Shown in pieces: positions 8,695 to 18,311 of a stretch of 64,000 bases of DNA. The notes under the pieces are model-generated. The model had not been told where the DNA came from, ran no database searches, and saw nothing but the letters and a program-made list of their open reading frames with translations. How positions within the stretch are numbered: the first letter of the stretch is position 1; every line of letters begins with the position of its first letter. Both the position numbers and the translations under genes were made by a program. The stretch comes from Sulfolobus acidocaldarius SUSAZ (GTDB lineage: Archaea > Thermoproteota > Thermoprotei_A > Sulfolobales > Sulfolobaceae): NCBI GenBank assembly GCA_000508305.1, contig CP006977.1:1520621-1584620 (forward strand), read 5' to 3'.

Positions 8695-9087
8695 CTAGTC
8701 CCTATTTCCTTTCTCCCACTCTTCTGTTACTTCCTCGGCGATCTTAAATGCGTCCACTGCAGCAGGAAAACCACAGTACACTGTAGAATGGATTAGTAGT
8801 TCCCTGATCTCCTCTTTAGAACACCCATTCCTAAGAGCACCCTTAATATGTATTCTCAGTTCATTTGGTCTATTCAGTGCTATTAGCATGGCTACAGTTA
8901 TTAAACTTCTTGTTTTCCTATCCAGTACGGGTCTAGACCATATATTTCCCCAAACATGCTCAGTAATAAGGTCTTGCAAGGGTTTAGTGAAATCAGTTGC
9001 TGTAGATAGTGCTCTGTTGACGTACTTCTCTCCAACAACCTGTTTCCTTAACTCAAGACCTTTTTGATACCTGCTTTCGGAGCTCAT
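8695..9087 (-). CDS. Carboxymuconolactone decarboxylase family protein
   Basis: A 130-residue protein with the whole CMD domain. It has 'WSRPVLDRKTRSLITVAMLIALNRPNELRIHIKGAL' followed by 'GCSKEEIRELLIHSTVYCGFPAAVDAF', the closest match being gamma-carboxymuconolactone decarboxylase (PcaC-like) proteins. In that family the reaction is decarboxylation of an aromatic breakdown lactone. Many archaeal members have unknown substrates, and some relatives are peroxidases. The AhpD-type CxxC is absent, which argues against a peroxidase role, although a lone Cys sits in 'VYCGF'. It stands alone, without other beta-ketoadipate pathway genes nearby, so the substrate is open. Confidence 0.82.
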   Translation of the reverse strand: MSSESRYQKGLELRKQVVGEKYVNRALSTATDFTKPLQDLITEHVWGNIWSRPVLDRKTRSLITVAMLIALNRPNELRIHIKGALRNGCSKEEIRELLIHSTVYCGFPAAVDAFKIAEEVTEEWEKGNRD

Positions 9088-9214
9088 ATTAATAGATTAA
9101 CACGACTTAGCATAAAAATTAAAATGGGTGTCGTTTTCCATTTGCCCTCTAACGTAAAATACTCGTGATCTAAGGAATAAAGCATGATCTTATTATGGTG
9201 GTTCAGAACTTGTT

Positions 9215-9550
9215 TCACTCCTCTTTATCTAAGAATGCGTCATCCTCACTCTCCTGAGGTCCTGAGGGCTTAGTCTTCTTTCCTTCGTATGTCTTCCTAT
9301 TCTTCTCCTCTAACTGTATGTACTCCTTTGAGGTCTCGTTCAAGACATAGTTTAGCCTATGGTAAAGTAAGGCTGCTTCTGACTGATTTAACTGAAAAGC
9401 GACCCTGTTATTTCCATCATCGATTACTATAAGGAACTTAGCCTCTTGAGGAAACCCCTTATCATTTGTTGTAGGCGAATCGACAAATAATTCCAGAGTT
9501 TTTGTCTTCCCTTCTTTCATGAACCTAGGGATTCTCAGAACTCTTTTCAT
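9215..9550 (-). CDS. Conserved-looking small soluble protein, function unknown
   Basis: I do not recognise this 111-residue protein. It starts with a basic stretch 'MKRVLRIPRFMKEGKTKT' and continues with an alternating strand-rich core ('TLELFVDSP', 'AKFLIVIDDGNNRVAFQLN'). It ends in a helix plus a highly charged, disordered tail ('KNRKTYEGKKTKPSGPQES'). The fold pattern and charge would suit a nucleic-acid or protein-binding role, but that is only an impression. It is a single gene with its own promoter region, between the CMD protein and a hairpin element. Codon use looks like that of the neighbours, so I consider it real. Confidence 0.6.
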   Translation of the reverse strand: MKRVLRIPRFMKEGKTKTLELFVDSPTTNDKGFPQEAKFLIVIDDGNNRVAFQLNQSEAALLYHRLNYVLNETSKEYIQLEEKNRKTYEGKKTKPSGPQESEDDAFLDKEE

Positions 9551-9725
9551 GAGTTATATGGGTAAAGCAGAAATTTATGCTTTTCCGAATAAAAAGGAAA
9601 AGGATTTTAAATCTTAAATACTCTGCGTCTTTTTCAAGAGGAAAAAATACTGATTATTTAACACATGGCTGTTCTTCTTGGTTTTTCACCCCCAATCTCC
9701 CTTGAGTGTAATGAGGTCTTATCTT

Positions 9726-9769
9726 CTGACTTCCTCCCCCGCCATAAATGGCAACGCTTTCCTCATTTT
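9726..9769 (-). repeat. Hairpin micro-element (44 nt copy)
   Basis: Reads on the minus strand from TTAC through 'AAAATGAGGAAAGCGTTGCC' to 'GGGGGAGGAAGTCAG'. It sits 3' of the GH15 gene. One base longer than the 43-nt consensus. Confidence 0.85.
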
Positions 9770-9809
9770 GTAAGCTAATATTTTATGGGTTAAGCCAGAG
9801 TCTGCAATA

Positions 9810-11486
9810 TCATGTACTTAGACCTTTTACCTCCTTCAGAGCTAGTAACAACTGAGCGTGTACAAAAGCCTGAGGGTAATTACCAGTATACTCCATATTC
9901 TTTACATCAATATGTTCACCAATTAGGTACAACGTCCCAGACGGTTTCAACACCTTGTTCAATAACTCCATTGCTCTCTCCTTCCTTCCAAGTCTTATAT
10001 ACACTCTAGCCAGCCAAATTGTCGCAAGTGCAAATGGGTGCTTAGCTTCCCCCATAAAGTCCTGAGAATACCTCTTTACGAAACCGTCAACATACAACTC
10101 ATCTTCAATTCTCTTCAGCGTTCTAAGGAATATTGGGTCTTTAACATCTATGAAATCGTACAATGGTAGGGTTAACAAGTTTGCGTCCACGTCATTCGAG
10201 TCTGAACTTCTCACAAAGCTTCCGTCCTTAATGCAATTTCTCATGATCCATTCCTTTATTTCATCCTTTTCATGAATCTTCACATTCATAATTTTCTCTA
10301 TTCTGTCTAACGTGACCCACATCATGACTTTAGAGTGAGTGTAATGTTTGGGGTCTCCTCTGTCCTCCCACATTCCAGCATCCTTTAGCATCCAGTTCTT
10401 GGAAACCCAGTCTCCGATATACTTTATTTTATCCAAATTCTCCTCAACGAACACTTTATCACCAGTGTACTTATAGTATTTATAGATGGCATCTATAAGG
10501 AATCCCTCAATGTCCAGTTGTATCTGTGATGCAGCCGCATTACCTACTCTGACCGGTCTTGAGTTCATGTATCCTGAGAGCCATGGTATTTCAATTTCTG
10601 GGGGAGGATCAGAGCCATCTACTGTATATAATGGATGTAGTAATGGTTTTGCGGTGAAATTAACTAAAGCAAGCATGAAGTTCAGTATCCTCCTTGCCTC
10701 TACAACATAGCCTGAATATAGTAGGGCTTCAGATATCATGGAAGAGTCTCTGACCCATATAAATCTGTAATCCCAATTTCTACTATCACCAACAGCTTCA
10801 GGTAATGATGTAGTAGCAGCAGCTATACTTGAGCCTGAAGGGGAGTAAATTAAGCCTAAGAGAACTCCTACACTTGTTTTCCACACCTCATCATTTGATC
10901 TTATTTTATCTTTCCAGTAATCGATGGTGAGGTTAAAGGAATTCTCCAGATCGATTTCCAGTTGTTTTCCCTTATCTAAGGGACCATACGCACAGTCAGA
11001 ACTGTAAACTAGGTATAGTGTTGTCCCAGGTGGTTTAATGTCCTCAGCAGGTGCATCACTTAAGAGTGATAGGCACTCTCTAGAAACGGGATTAAGAAAC
11101 TGTATACCGTCGTCTTTCCGTCTTATAATCGGTCTATACAGTCCGTAATTAAACATGGGAATTACTTTAAAAGTGAGGGGGATTTCGGTTCTTACTTTTC
11201 TGATAATAGCCTTTTCCCCTATTGGCATCAGATCTACGATTTCAGCCTTGCCATTACTATTCTTGAATGTAGTCGAAAGAACATTAGGCACAAGATAACT
11301 TTGAGAAACTTTGAATTCATCCTCTACGGGTCTAATAGAGAACTCTCCAGCATTATCGTCTAACAATTTTCCAAATACTGACGGTGAATCAAATCTAGGG
11401 AATGTGAGCCACACAATGGATCCATTGTCAACAAGGGCAGATGTTAATCCATTTCCAATAAATCCTAAAGGTTTCATACCTAACAT
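9810..11486 (-). CDS. GH15 glycoside hydrolase (trehalase or glucoamylase)
   Basis: At 558 residues this is the usual archaeal GH15 length. It has an N-terminal beta-sandwich domain ('GFIGNGLTSALVDNGSIVWLTFPRFDSPSVFG') and a C-terminal alpha/alpha barrel. Landmarks are 'RNWDYRFIWVRDSSM', the general acid candidate E374 in 'GMWEDRGDPKHYTHSK' and the general base candidate E524 in 'LIGEHID', followed by 'GNYPQAFVHAQLL'. The family hydrolyses alpha-linked glucosides by inversion; Sulfolobales members include both glucoamylases and trehalases. TreT, a trehalose synthase, lies 10 kb away, which favours trehalase, but sequence alone does not settle it. There is no signal peptide, so the enzyme is cytoplasmic. 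The promoter faces away from the membrane protein at 11790. Confidence 0.88.
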   Translation of the reverse strand: MLGMKPLGFIGNGLTSALVDNGSIVWLTFPRFDSPSVFGKLLDDNAGEFSIRPVEDEFKVSQSYLVPNVLSTTFKNSNGKAEIVDLMPIGEKAIIRKVRTEIPLTFKVIPMFNYGLYRPIIRRKDDGIQFLNPVSRECLSLLSDAPAEDIKPPGTTLYLVYSSDCAYGPLDKGKQLEIDLENSFNLTIDYWKDKIRSNDEVWKTSVGVLLGLIYSPSGSSIAAATTSLPEAVGDSRNWDYRFIWVRDSSMISEALLYSGYVVEARRILNFMLALVNFTAKPLLHPLYTVDGSDPPPEIEIPWLSGYMNSRPVRVGNAAASQIQLDIEGFLIDAIYKYYKYTGDKVFVEENLDKIKYIGDWVSKNWMLKDAGMWEDRGDPKHYTHSKVMMWVTLDRIEKIMNVKIHEKDEIKEWIMRNCIKDGSFVRSSDSNDVDANLLTLPLYDFIDVKDPIFLRTLKRIEDELYVDGFVKRYSQDFMGEAKHPFALATIWLARVYIRLGRKERAMELLNKVLKPSGTLYLIGEHIDVKNMEYTGNYPQAFVHAQLLLALKEVKGLST

Positions 11487-11789
11487 AATTAATTATAATG
11501 TATTAAAAATTAAGGAGTTGGAAGAGGAGAAATTGATTTCGACAAGGAGAAAATCTGACGATAACAAGTATAACCATATCCTTAACTTTCACCGATCAAG
11601 TATTCTACTCACTAGAGGACAGCGTTATTTTATGCTGAAAATTTTAGACTATGTGTGTTCTCTCAATGGAAATTTACGTTAGCATTACCTGGTGGGGCAA
11701 GAAACAAAAACCAAACATTATACTAGATCCTTTCAATTAAATATAAAGTTTCGATAGACTTATTATTAAACAGCAGTTAAAATTTAATC

Positions 11790-12413
11790 ATGGATTTTTC
11801 AGTTCTTTTGGCTTCTCTTGGTATAAGCATTTTAGAACTGTCTGAGGCAAGTGCAGTAGCTGTCATATTTCAAGGGATATACAAGAACAGTAAGCCATTC
11901 CTATACGCCATTGCTGGAATACTTATAGTTTTAGTCCCTGTTTTCACCCTAGGTCAGTATATAGTTCTACTTCCCATAAATTACGTGTTACTAGTAGCTG
12001 CTGTTATTTTAGCTTACTTCGGTTATAAGCTATTACGTAGCGCAAGAAGGAGTTTTAAGGGCTCTAAGAAGAAACATGAGGAAAAAGAAGAGGGAATAAT
12101 GACTGTCTTTGTTGTTTCATCCACCGAAGCCCTGGAGGCAGGACTTGTAATATTAGCCCTAATCCCTCAAAGCTTTTCCTCAGCTTTGTTAGGGACTGGA
12201 ATAGCTGTGATAATTGTAATTGCCTTAACAATTGCACTTAGGTCTCAAATCATGAGGATACGCGTTCCACATTTAAAATTCGTGTTATCAGCTTTACTAT
12301 TTGGGCTTGCTACCCTTTTCGTTGCAGAAGCACTAGTTGATATCGATGAGGTCTTCTTGCCCTTGTTCTTTGTAATATACCTAGGAATAAATTACCTGGT
12401 GATAAAACTATGA
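11790..12413 (+). CDS. Predicted multi-spanning membrane protein (COG4280-like)
   Basis: A 207-residue integral membrane protein with about six spans and an internal duplication. Each half begins with an acidic motif in a helix: '[18 protein letters not shown]' at about 11-28 and '[17 protein letters not shown]' at about 108-125. A basic and acidic cytoplasmic loop ('[13 protein letters not shown]') joins the halves. Paired acidic intramembrane motifs of this kind recall cation permeases of the FTR1 or UPF0016 type, so ion transport is a reasonable guess but no more. It stands alone, preceded by a TATA-like stretch. A hairpin micro-element lies 70 nt downstream. Confidence 0.7.
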   Translation: MDFSVLLASLGISILELSEASAVAVIFQGIYKNSKPFLYAIAGILIVLVPVFTLGQYIVLLPINYVLLVAAVILAYFGYKLLRSARRSFKGSKKKHEEKEEGIMTVFVVSSTEALEAGLVILALIPQSFSSALLGTGIAVIIVIALTIALRSQIMRIRVPHLKFVLSALLFGLATLFVAEALVDIDEVFLPLFFVIYLGINYLVIKL

Positions 12414-12483
12414 TTCTTCAACATCTAATGATTTAAAATTAGGTGATAAGCTTTTGCATCCCTTGTAAATAAATCTTTTTTAC

Positions 12484-12528
<45 letters not shown>

Positions 12529-12650
12529 GATTAAGTAACTATATTTCAGATGAATAGCTGAATTAAATTATCCATTTTAAACAAAGTGTATTTGTACCTT
12601 TCATATTCAAATATCTTCATATAAAACTTTTTATATAATTCACGTTTTTA

Positions 12651-13110
12651 CTGACTTCCTCCATGCCAAGAGGGTTCCCCTCATCGATTGTGATTTCAAA
12701 TTAGATGGGTAATCCAGAAGCTCAGAAAACCCCTCCCATAAAGATTAACTACAGCAATAACATCCCTATCTCATAACCACAACCTGAGCAAGAAAAATAC
12801 CTATGTGAAATCTCAATCATCTCATTTTCACATTTGGGATAATGAGTAGGGGAATAATGAGGGCATTAACACTCTTTGGATTTTTAAGCAAACCCTTGTA
12901 CTTCACAATAGCATATCTTTAATAATCTTAAGCTATAGGTGAAGATCAAACTTTGCTTTAACACTTCATAATTTGCATTATGAACCAATTTTACTATGTC
13001 TTTTTTCGACTTGTTCTCCCTCAACTACTCAAGAACATGCCTCAACCCTTTTTCACACTTGGAAAATAGAGACCAGGTGAGGGATAGGGGGAATCATAAG
13101 GGTGAGTGTA
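12651..13110 (-). pseudogene. tnpB relic with IS605-type right end
   Basis: Reading the minus strand leftwards from about 13110 gives pieces of a TnpB protein in several frames: 'ENKSKKDIVKLVHNANYEVL', then the zinc-finger stretch 'KCENEMIEISHRYFSCSGCG' followed by 'YE'. The finger is that of the C-terminal Cys4 finger of TnpB, with one Cys of the first pair lost. It ends in 'GATGAGGGGAACCCTC' and 'CATGGAGGAAGTCAG' at 12651, the right-end hairpin seen in the other relics. Frame breaks and the missing N-terminal nuclease part make it inactive. TnpB is an RNA-guided nuclease whose guide RNA is encoded in this same 3' end region. Confidence 0.72.
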
Positions 13111-13287
13111 GTCCTAATTCCGTTCCTTCCCTTCTTATTAACTCCACTGCTCGCTGTGAGAAAAATGATAGAGATAGTCATATTAAAAATATTTTCTTTT
13201 CCATCTCAGCCCTCCGAGGCTCTCATTAGTTGTAATTTGTGGTTAGTTTCAGATAAGGTCAACGCATGTACACATACTACTCACTTT

Positions 13288-14427
13288 CTACCTCTCGCTA
13301 ACAACCAATATTATTAGGAATGCTATGAGTGATGTGAAAAAGGCAAACACATATGCATAACTATAGCTTAATTGATAAAGAAATCCCATTATGGTATTAC
13401 CCAGGAATATTCCTATACTCCTTCCTGCAGATAAATACCCCATTGCTGAACCATAAGCATATTCATTTGTCAGTTTCGATATTACTGTTGGTTCAAAGGT
13501 TTCTGCAGAAGCTACAGCTATCCCCATTAGAAATGACAGTGTGTAAAGTGATGTTATACCATAACCTGAGATAAATGCAAAACCTAAGGAGACAAGAGCT
13601 GAAAGTAAATATCCCAGAAAGGCTAGGGCTCTGAGTTCCCTAAATTTTGATATACCAAATAAGTATCCAAACAAAGATGAACCTGCTAGAAATATGCCGT
13701 AAGAGATTGTTCCCAAATACTCCTGCCCTGTAATCTCAGTAGTCGTCAATATAGGGAAACCGAAACTGTATTGGCTATATCCAAAGAAGAAAGTGGAAAT
13801 AATAATACCCCAAAAGACTCTCTTGTTTGTTACTGTGACCTTGGTTTTACCTGAATTATTATTTTGACGATGACCAGCTTTCACAATAGATAGCAGTATT
13901 GTAGAGATTATTAGGGGAAGAACAGTGAAGGGAAGATATGATAGTAAGGATAAGCGGAAATATAGCACTAGTGTAAGTATGGTAATTGATAGTAACGCTC
14001 CAGCTATGTCTATTGAATGAAGAATTCCAAAAGCCTCTGCTCTCTCATCAGGATTTGTTACCTCAGCCATCATAGCCCTTCTTGGAGGAGATCTAAAATT
14101 TCTGAACCACCATCCTAACATGAAAAGTAACAGAGCTTGAATGTAATCTCTTGCAAAACCCATAAAGGAGACTAAGATGATAAGGGAATTTCCCAGGACT
14201 GCAGTCCTCTTCCTTCCGTACCTATCTCCAGCTATTCCCCCAATATAAGACATTAACGTTCCTAAACCGTAGTTTAGAGCCTCACCTATACCGTACATAT
14301 AGAAGGGGGCTCCAAATATGAGTACAAAGACTATCGGGAAAGATGCCACAGTTGATTGATATCCTAAATCAGCAAAGAAGGCTGAGAAAGCTATTTTGAA
14401 TACCTCAGATCTATTTCTGATTGTCAT
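13288..14427 (-). CDS. MFS transporter
   Basis: About 379 residues with twelve predicted spans. I place the start at the ATG at 14427 ('MTIRNRSEVFKIAFSAFFADLGYQ'). The frame runs 43 codons further upstream, but that part is polar, unlike a transporter N-terminus, and would overlap the divergent gene. The motif A loop between spans 2 and 3 is 'GGIAGDRYGRKRTA', diagnostic of the superfamily. The second half has 'LFGYLFGISKFRELRAL' at the matching place. The substrate is unknown. It is divergent from the DMT permease, with only 41 nt between the starts, so the two may share a control region. Confidence 0.85.
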   Translation of the reverse strand: MTIRNRSEVFKIAFSAFFADLGYQSTVASFPIVFVLIFGAPFYMYGIGEALNYGLGTLMSYIGGIAGDRYGRKRTAVLGNSLIILVSFMGFARDYIQALLLFMLGWWFRNFRSPPRRAMMAEVTNPDERAEAFGILHSIDIAGALLSITILTLVLYFRLSLLSYLPFTVLPLIISTILLSIVKAGHRQNNNSGKTKVTVTNKRVFWGIIISTFFFGYSQYSFGFPILTTTEITGQEYLGTISYGIFLAGSSLFGYLFGISKFRELRALAFLGYLLSALVSLGFAFISGYGITSLYTLSFLMGIAVASAETFEPTVISKLTNEYAYGSAMGYLSAGRSIGIFLGNTIMGFLYQLSYSYAYVFAFFTSLIAFLIILVVSER

Positions 14428-14468
14428 ATAATAAGAATTAAAACTGTAAATGTATAAAACTGTTAGGC

Positions 14469-15290
14469 ATGAGGGAGAGAGCACTTCTGTTTTTTGGTGG
14501 GGTCGCCTTTGGGACAGCGGCAATCTTTGTGAAGTTTTGTAGTATAACTCCACCATACATTACATTATTTAGATTTCTCTTTGCGGGATTAGTATTACTC
14601 CTGATAGGTAGGGTGATCAGAAAGGAGGCGAATAACAAAAATAGTCATAACAACCCCAATTTCATCAGCCTGAGAAAACTGGTTTTGCCATCACTATTCT
14701 TATCCCTTCATATGGTACTCTTTGTCTTCAGTGTTTTCCTAACCGCCATTGCAGCCTCAACTATTCTCGTCTCCACCAGTCCCATATTCGCTATGATCTT
14801 TAAGAGGAGAGTGGATTTGTTTGTGATAGTAGCTATCCTGGGTATAGTAATTATGAACCTAAATTCCCCTTTCGGCAGTATAGTAGGGAATCTCATGGCT
14901 ATTATTTCAGCTCTATCATTTGCCTTATATACCTACTTCCTGTCAAAGATTCAGTACGACTTCTTCACAGTGACCCCAAGAATCTATATTATTTCATCAG
15001 CGTTTATGATACCTGTCTTACCGTTTTTCTCGATGGGAAATTTTAACCTTGAAACCCTCATGGCTATTCTGGGGCTCGTATTTATACCTACAATTATAGG
15101 TCATGGATCAGTCATTTATTCTGCGAATAAGGTTCCAATAAGCTTAGTAACGTCGGCAGAACTGATTGAGCCTGTCGTAGCAACACTGTTAGCCTTCGTA
15201 TTATTTTCCCAAGTACCTAGTTTAGAGGAAATCGTTGGTGGGGTATTAACTTTGATTTCACTGTTCTTCGCGTTCAGAAGGAGAGATTAA
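14469..15290 (+). CDS. EamA/DMT-superfamily permease
   Basis: A 273-residue protein with ten short hydrophobic helices in two homologous EamA halves. It starts 'GGVAFGTAAIFVKFCSITPPYITLFRFLFAGLVLLLIG', the typical first two helices. The second half has 'ALSFALYTYFLSK' and ends 'SAELIEPVVATLLAFVLFSQVPSLEEIVGGVLTLISL', the conserved EamA end. Family members export or import amino acids and other small metabolites; the substrate here is unknown. It converges with the Nramp-like gene (stops 6 nt apart) and is divergent from an MFS gene. Confidence 0.88.
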   Translation: MRERALLFFGGVAFGTAAIFVKFCSITPPYITLFRFLFAGLVLLLIGRVIRKEANNKNSHNNPNFISLRKLVLPSLFLSLHMVLFVFSVFLTAIAASTILVSTSPIFAMIFKRRVDLFVIVAILGIVIMNLNSPFGSIVGNLMAIISALSFALYTYFLSKIQYDFFTVTPRIYIISSAFMIPVLPFFSMGNFNLETLMAILGLVFIPTIIGHGSVIYSANKVPISLVTSAELIEPVVATLLAFVLFSQVPSLEEIVGGVLTLISLFFAFRRRD

Positions 15291-15296
15291 TTCCTC

Positions 15297-16508
15297 TCAG
15301 TATCCAATTATGCTCAGGACTCCAATGACCCCTCCTATGAATATCAATGATACAGTGAGGAAGTATATAAATACCCTAAACTTTGGGTATGCATAATTAC
15401 CCATAATTCTTCTGCTAGAAATTATCATCCCTAGGAGAGACGCGGTAAAGGTGAACACAATAGGGGCTAAGGCTAAGAGTGTGGTGGCAAACTGTAGTAT
15501 TTCTGCATAATTTTGGCTTGATAGGTAAACAATAAGTAAAGCTGGTAAAGACTCTAACCCGTAAATTGTTAACACGTCCCTCATGTTATACTTGTTATCT
15601 TTACTGCTACCCCTTCCTAAGGCTTCAAGAACTCCCCAGGCACTACTTAATGACACAACGACAAGTGCTAAAAAGCCTGCACTCATTATTAAAACTCCAA
15701 ATACAAATGGCAAGATGCTTGAGAACGAGCTCAAAACTGAGGAAAGTTGAATTGTGTTTGTTGGGGCAACTTTCCCCAGACCTGTCCCTACAACCTCTGC
15801 GAAAACTATTATTAATTCCGTAGTTAGTGCACCTAGTATTGTCTCTTTAGTGACCCAGGATAGCTTGTCTTCGGTCGAAATATCTAGTTTATTGTACTTA
15901 ACAGAGGTTGCAGAGGCTTGGTAGATCAGCATACATGGAGGTGTGACAACTGCACCTATATTTATTGCAAGATAGGTAAGGAAGTCATTTGATGTAGAGA
16001 AGTAAGGTGATAGATCTAAATTAGAAGCTTTAGGTATGCTTACGATAATAGAGGACAACACTAAGATGAATGAGACTATGATTAATGCCCTCTCTGTCTT
16101 CTCATATTTTCTTGTTAATATCACCAAGAGGTGAAATAGGAAGAATGATAAGAGACCAAGTGTAGGTGGTATACCGATTAAGTAACTACCTATTGCTATT
16201 CCAACGTATTCGCTTATATAAGTGAAGACATCAATGGAGAATATGGGAAGGGTTGCGACTATTGCAAGTTTTCTTGAGTAATAAGTCTTGATTATCTCTC
16301 CTAAACCTTTTCCAGTAACTGCAGATATCTTTCCTGCAGACTCCTGAACAACGAATAAGGGTAATGCTAATAATAATACGAACCATGTCAGCCCTAGACC
16401 ATATTGTTGACCCGTTATAAATCCCCCTATGATACTAGCTGCGTCAGCGTCAGCTAAGAGTGCTATCCATGCTGGTCCGAATAGTTGCATCATTTCTCTC
16501 CTGCTCAT
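15297..16508 (-). CDS. Nramp-family transporter, divergent metal-site motif
   Basis: A 403-residue protein with about eleven spans. The first helix 'FGPAWIALLADADAASIIGG' aligns with the Nramp TM1, but the metal-binding Asp-Pro-Gly-Asn is replaced by D22-Ala-Ala-Ser. The TM6 Met-Pro-His is replaced by 'VVTPPCMLIYQAS'. Classical Nramp proteins import Mn2+ or Fe2+ with protons through those residues. The changed motifs place this protein in a divergent subfamily whose cargo could be another divalent metal or something else. The region 'QESAGKISAVTGKGLGEII' is conserved Nramp sequence. It converges with the DMT gene and is transcribed towards it; the Dps-like gene lies upstream on the same strand. 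Confidence 0.82.
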   Translation of the reverse strand: MSRREMMQLFGPAWIALLADADAASIIGGFITGQQYGLGLTWFVLLLALPLFVVQESAGKISAVTGKGLGEIIKTYYSRKLAIVATLPIFSIDVFTYISEYVGIAIGSYLIGIPPTLGLLSFFLFHLLVILTRKYEKTERALIIVSFILVLSSIIVSIPKASNLDLSPYFSTSNDFLTYLAINIGAVVTPPCMLIYQASATSVKYNKLDISTEDKLSWVTKETILGALTTELIIVFAEVVGTGLGKVAPTNTIQLSSVLSSFSSILPFVFGVLIMSAGFLALVVVSLSSAWGVLEALGRGSSKDNKYNMRDVLTIYGLESLPALLIVYLSSQNYAEILQFATTLLALAPIVFTFTASLLGMIISSRRIMGNYAYPKFRVFIYFLTVSLIFIGGVIGVLSIIGY

Positions 16509-16602
16509 CAGTTAACCCCTTTCCAATATTTTGTAATTATAAAAAATGATAAAAGATATATCTAATTATAAGAGTAAAAAGAAGTAAAAATACTTTTCTT
16601 TT

Positions 16603-17193
16603 TTACTCTATGGACTTCTTAGATAGTGGACCTTCACCTGGGAAGGATCTCCTGAAGTGACCTGATGGTCTGGCGTACAGTAGCTCTATGAACCAAGCTT
16701 CGTGTTCAATCTCTTCCTGTAGAATCCTCTGTGCCAAGTCATAAGTCCTTGGATCTTTGCCGTAGGTTAAATCACACACTTCTTTCCAGGTCCTAATTGC
16801 ACACTGCTCAGCTTCAAGTAGAACTTTTAATATCTCCTTGGGGTCTTTCCAGTTTTGAGGTAAGTACGCATCGGCACAAGCGGATATATCAGCAACTTCC
16901 CTTATATCCCTGGGTAATGATCCTCCAAGCTCATATATCCTCTGCGTCATTAACTCGAAGTGTAATCTGTCCTCAAGCCTGGCATCTTCTGCAATTTCCT
17001 TCAATCCCTCGCCCTCTAGACCAGTCAAGTGCATCCTAAGTATTGTGTAGTAGTAATAGGTAGTAAACTCAGCAGCTGTCGCCTTTACCAGTTTGTCTAT
17101 TAGTTTTTTAACATCTAAACCAGATTTTTCTAATATTTCTACTCCAACAGGTTTAATTTCGATTTGACTTGGATTATTTTTGTTTTGACTCAT
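16603..17193 (-). CDS. dpsL: Dps-like (DPSL) ferritin-fold protein
   Basis: A 196-residue four-helix ferritin-like protein closely resembling the oxidative-stress DPSL protein of Sulfolobus solfataricus. Metal ligands appear as 'AEFTTYYYY', '[20 protein letters not shown]' (an ExxH pair), '[11 protein letters not shown]' and '[16 protein letters not shown]' (a second ExxH pair). Two Cys, in 'DISACADAY' and 'EAEQCAIR', match the pair that defines the DPSL branch and lies near the ferroxidase site. The family stores iron in a dodecameric cage and consumes H2O2, protecting DNA. Rieske and thioredoxin genes nearby fit a redox neighbourhood, though each has its own promoter. Confidence 0.9.
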   Translation of the reverse strand: MSQNKNNPSQIEIKPVGVEILEKSGLDVKKLIDKLVKATAAEFTTYYYYTILRMHLTGLEGEGLKEIAEDARLEDRLHFELMTQRIYELGGSLPRDIREVADISACADAYLPQNWKDPKEILKVLLEAEQCAIRTWKEVCDLTYGKDPRTYDLAQRILQEEIEHEAWFIELLYARPSGHFRRSFPGEGPLSKKSIE

Positions 17194-17377
17194 CTTTTTT
17201 CTCTCCCAATATTATAATGAACCTGTAGTTTAAAAGGTTTTCTAATTAGAAGTGATTCTTAATTAGAAGTAAACCTTGCACTCAAAGTTTGAAATTATGT
17301 TAGGAAAGACGTTATACTGTCTTGATAGTAGATAGAAATAAATTTTAATTAGTGTATATTTTAAATTACTGAAAGAC

Positions 17378-17710
17378 ATGATAAAGTGTACTGGGTTAAA
17401 TAATGTTAAAGAAGGGGAAATTAAGAAAATAGAGATAGAGGGAAAAGATCTGCTCATCATAAATATTGGAGGTGAGTTAAAGTGTTTCTCTAGGTGGTGT
17501 CCACACAAGGGAGGTGACTTAGCTTATGGTGACTTTCTAATTAAAGACCAAATAAGGTGTCACTTACACGGTTATATATATGACCTAAATACCGGTAAAG
17601 CTGTTTATATACCTTATAAAGAGGGTTACGGAAAATGGAAAGACACATTAAACTTGGAGGTCTACAGGGTGATAAATAAGGATAATGAGCTATGTATAGA
17701 CCTGGAATAA
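17378..17710 (+). CDS. Rieske-type [2Fe-2S] ferredoxin
   Basis: A 110-residue soluble protein with both Rieske cluster motifs: C41-P-H43 followed by 'KGGDLAYG', and C61-H-L-H64 followed by 'GYIYDLNTGKAV'. Two Cys and two His therefore hold one [2Fe-2S] cluster. There is no membrane anchor or signal peptide, so it resembles the small Rieske ferredoxins of ring-hydroxylating oxygenases, or the free Rieske proteins of Sulfolobus, rather than the respiratory subunit. No oxygenase subunit is beside it. The partner enzyme is unknown. It is divergent from the Dps-like gene. Confidence 0.9.
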   Translation: MIKCTGLNNVKEGEIKKIEIEGKDLLIINIGGELKCFSRWCPHKGGDLAYGDFLIKDQIRCHLHGYIYDLNTGKAVYIPYKEGYGKWKDTLNLEVYRVINKDNELCIDLE

Positions 17711-17755
17711 GTGAACAAAATTTAGAACAGTACTACATATTACTTACAGATCTCA

Positions 17756-18181
17756 TTAACCCTTAATAAATCTCCTTAATTTATACTCAATGACCTCCCT
17801 GGGTACTGCACCTAGCACATAATCTACAGGTTTGCCCTCATAGAACAACAGAACCGTGGGTAAACTAACCACACCGTAACTAGATGCTATCTCCGGGTAT
17901 TGGTCAACGTTTAACTTACCAAACCCCACTCCTTGGTAGTCCTTAGAGAGTTCCTCAATTATTGGGGACAGTAAGTGACACGGAGGGCACCACTCAGCCC
18001 ATAAGTCCACTACTGAAACTTTAAAACTACTGAGAAATTCATTGAAGTTTTTGTCTGTCAGATGATGGATTTTGCCTCCATGAAATCTGTTAGTGTTCTT
18101 CTCCGAGTTGGATCTCAAAATATTTACTAACTTCTGATTCAACAACATTTCTAACTCAGAGTCTTCATTAGACCAACTCAT
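17756..18181 (-). CDS. Thioredoxin
   Basis: This 141-residue protein has the active site W64-C-P-P-C68-H in 'VDLWAEWCPPCHLLSPIIEELS', then 'GKLNVDQYPEIASSYGVVSLPTVLLFYEGK' with the cis-Pro after Leu. The Pro-Pro active site differs from the common CGPC. It has a charged N-terminal extension of about 38 residues before the first strand, which lengthens it beyond the usual 105-110 residues. It should reduce disulfides in the cytoplasm. It converges with the Rieske gene (46 nt between ends). The ATG at 18181 is supported by its own upstream AT-rich promoter. Confidence 0.9.
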   Translation of the reverse strand: MSWSNEDSELEMLLNQKLVNILRSNSEKNTNRFHGGKIHHLTDKNFNEFLSSFKVSVVDLWAEWCPPCHLLSPIIEELSKDYQGVGFGKLNVDQYPEIASSYGVVSLPTVLLFYEGKPVDYVLGAVPREVIEYKLRRFIKG

Positions 18182-18311
18182 AATTTCATTTTTACTATAT
18201 TTAGTTAAAAAGATTTTTGTTGAGTTATTCCCATGTAACTCATTTGGAGCTGAATAATTTATAGACCACTGAGAGATATAATTATAAATATCTAATTAAC
18301 TATAAATTTAT

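Noticed and set aside
14428-14556. 43-codon N-terminal extension of the MFS gene at 13288-14427
   Set aside because: Polar, unlike a transporter N-terminus, and overlaps the divergent DMT gene start.
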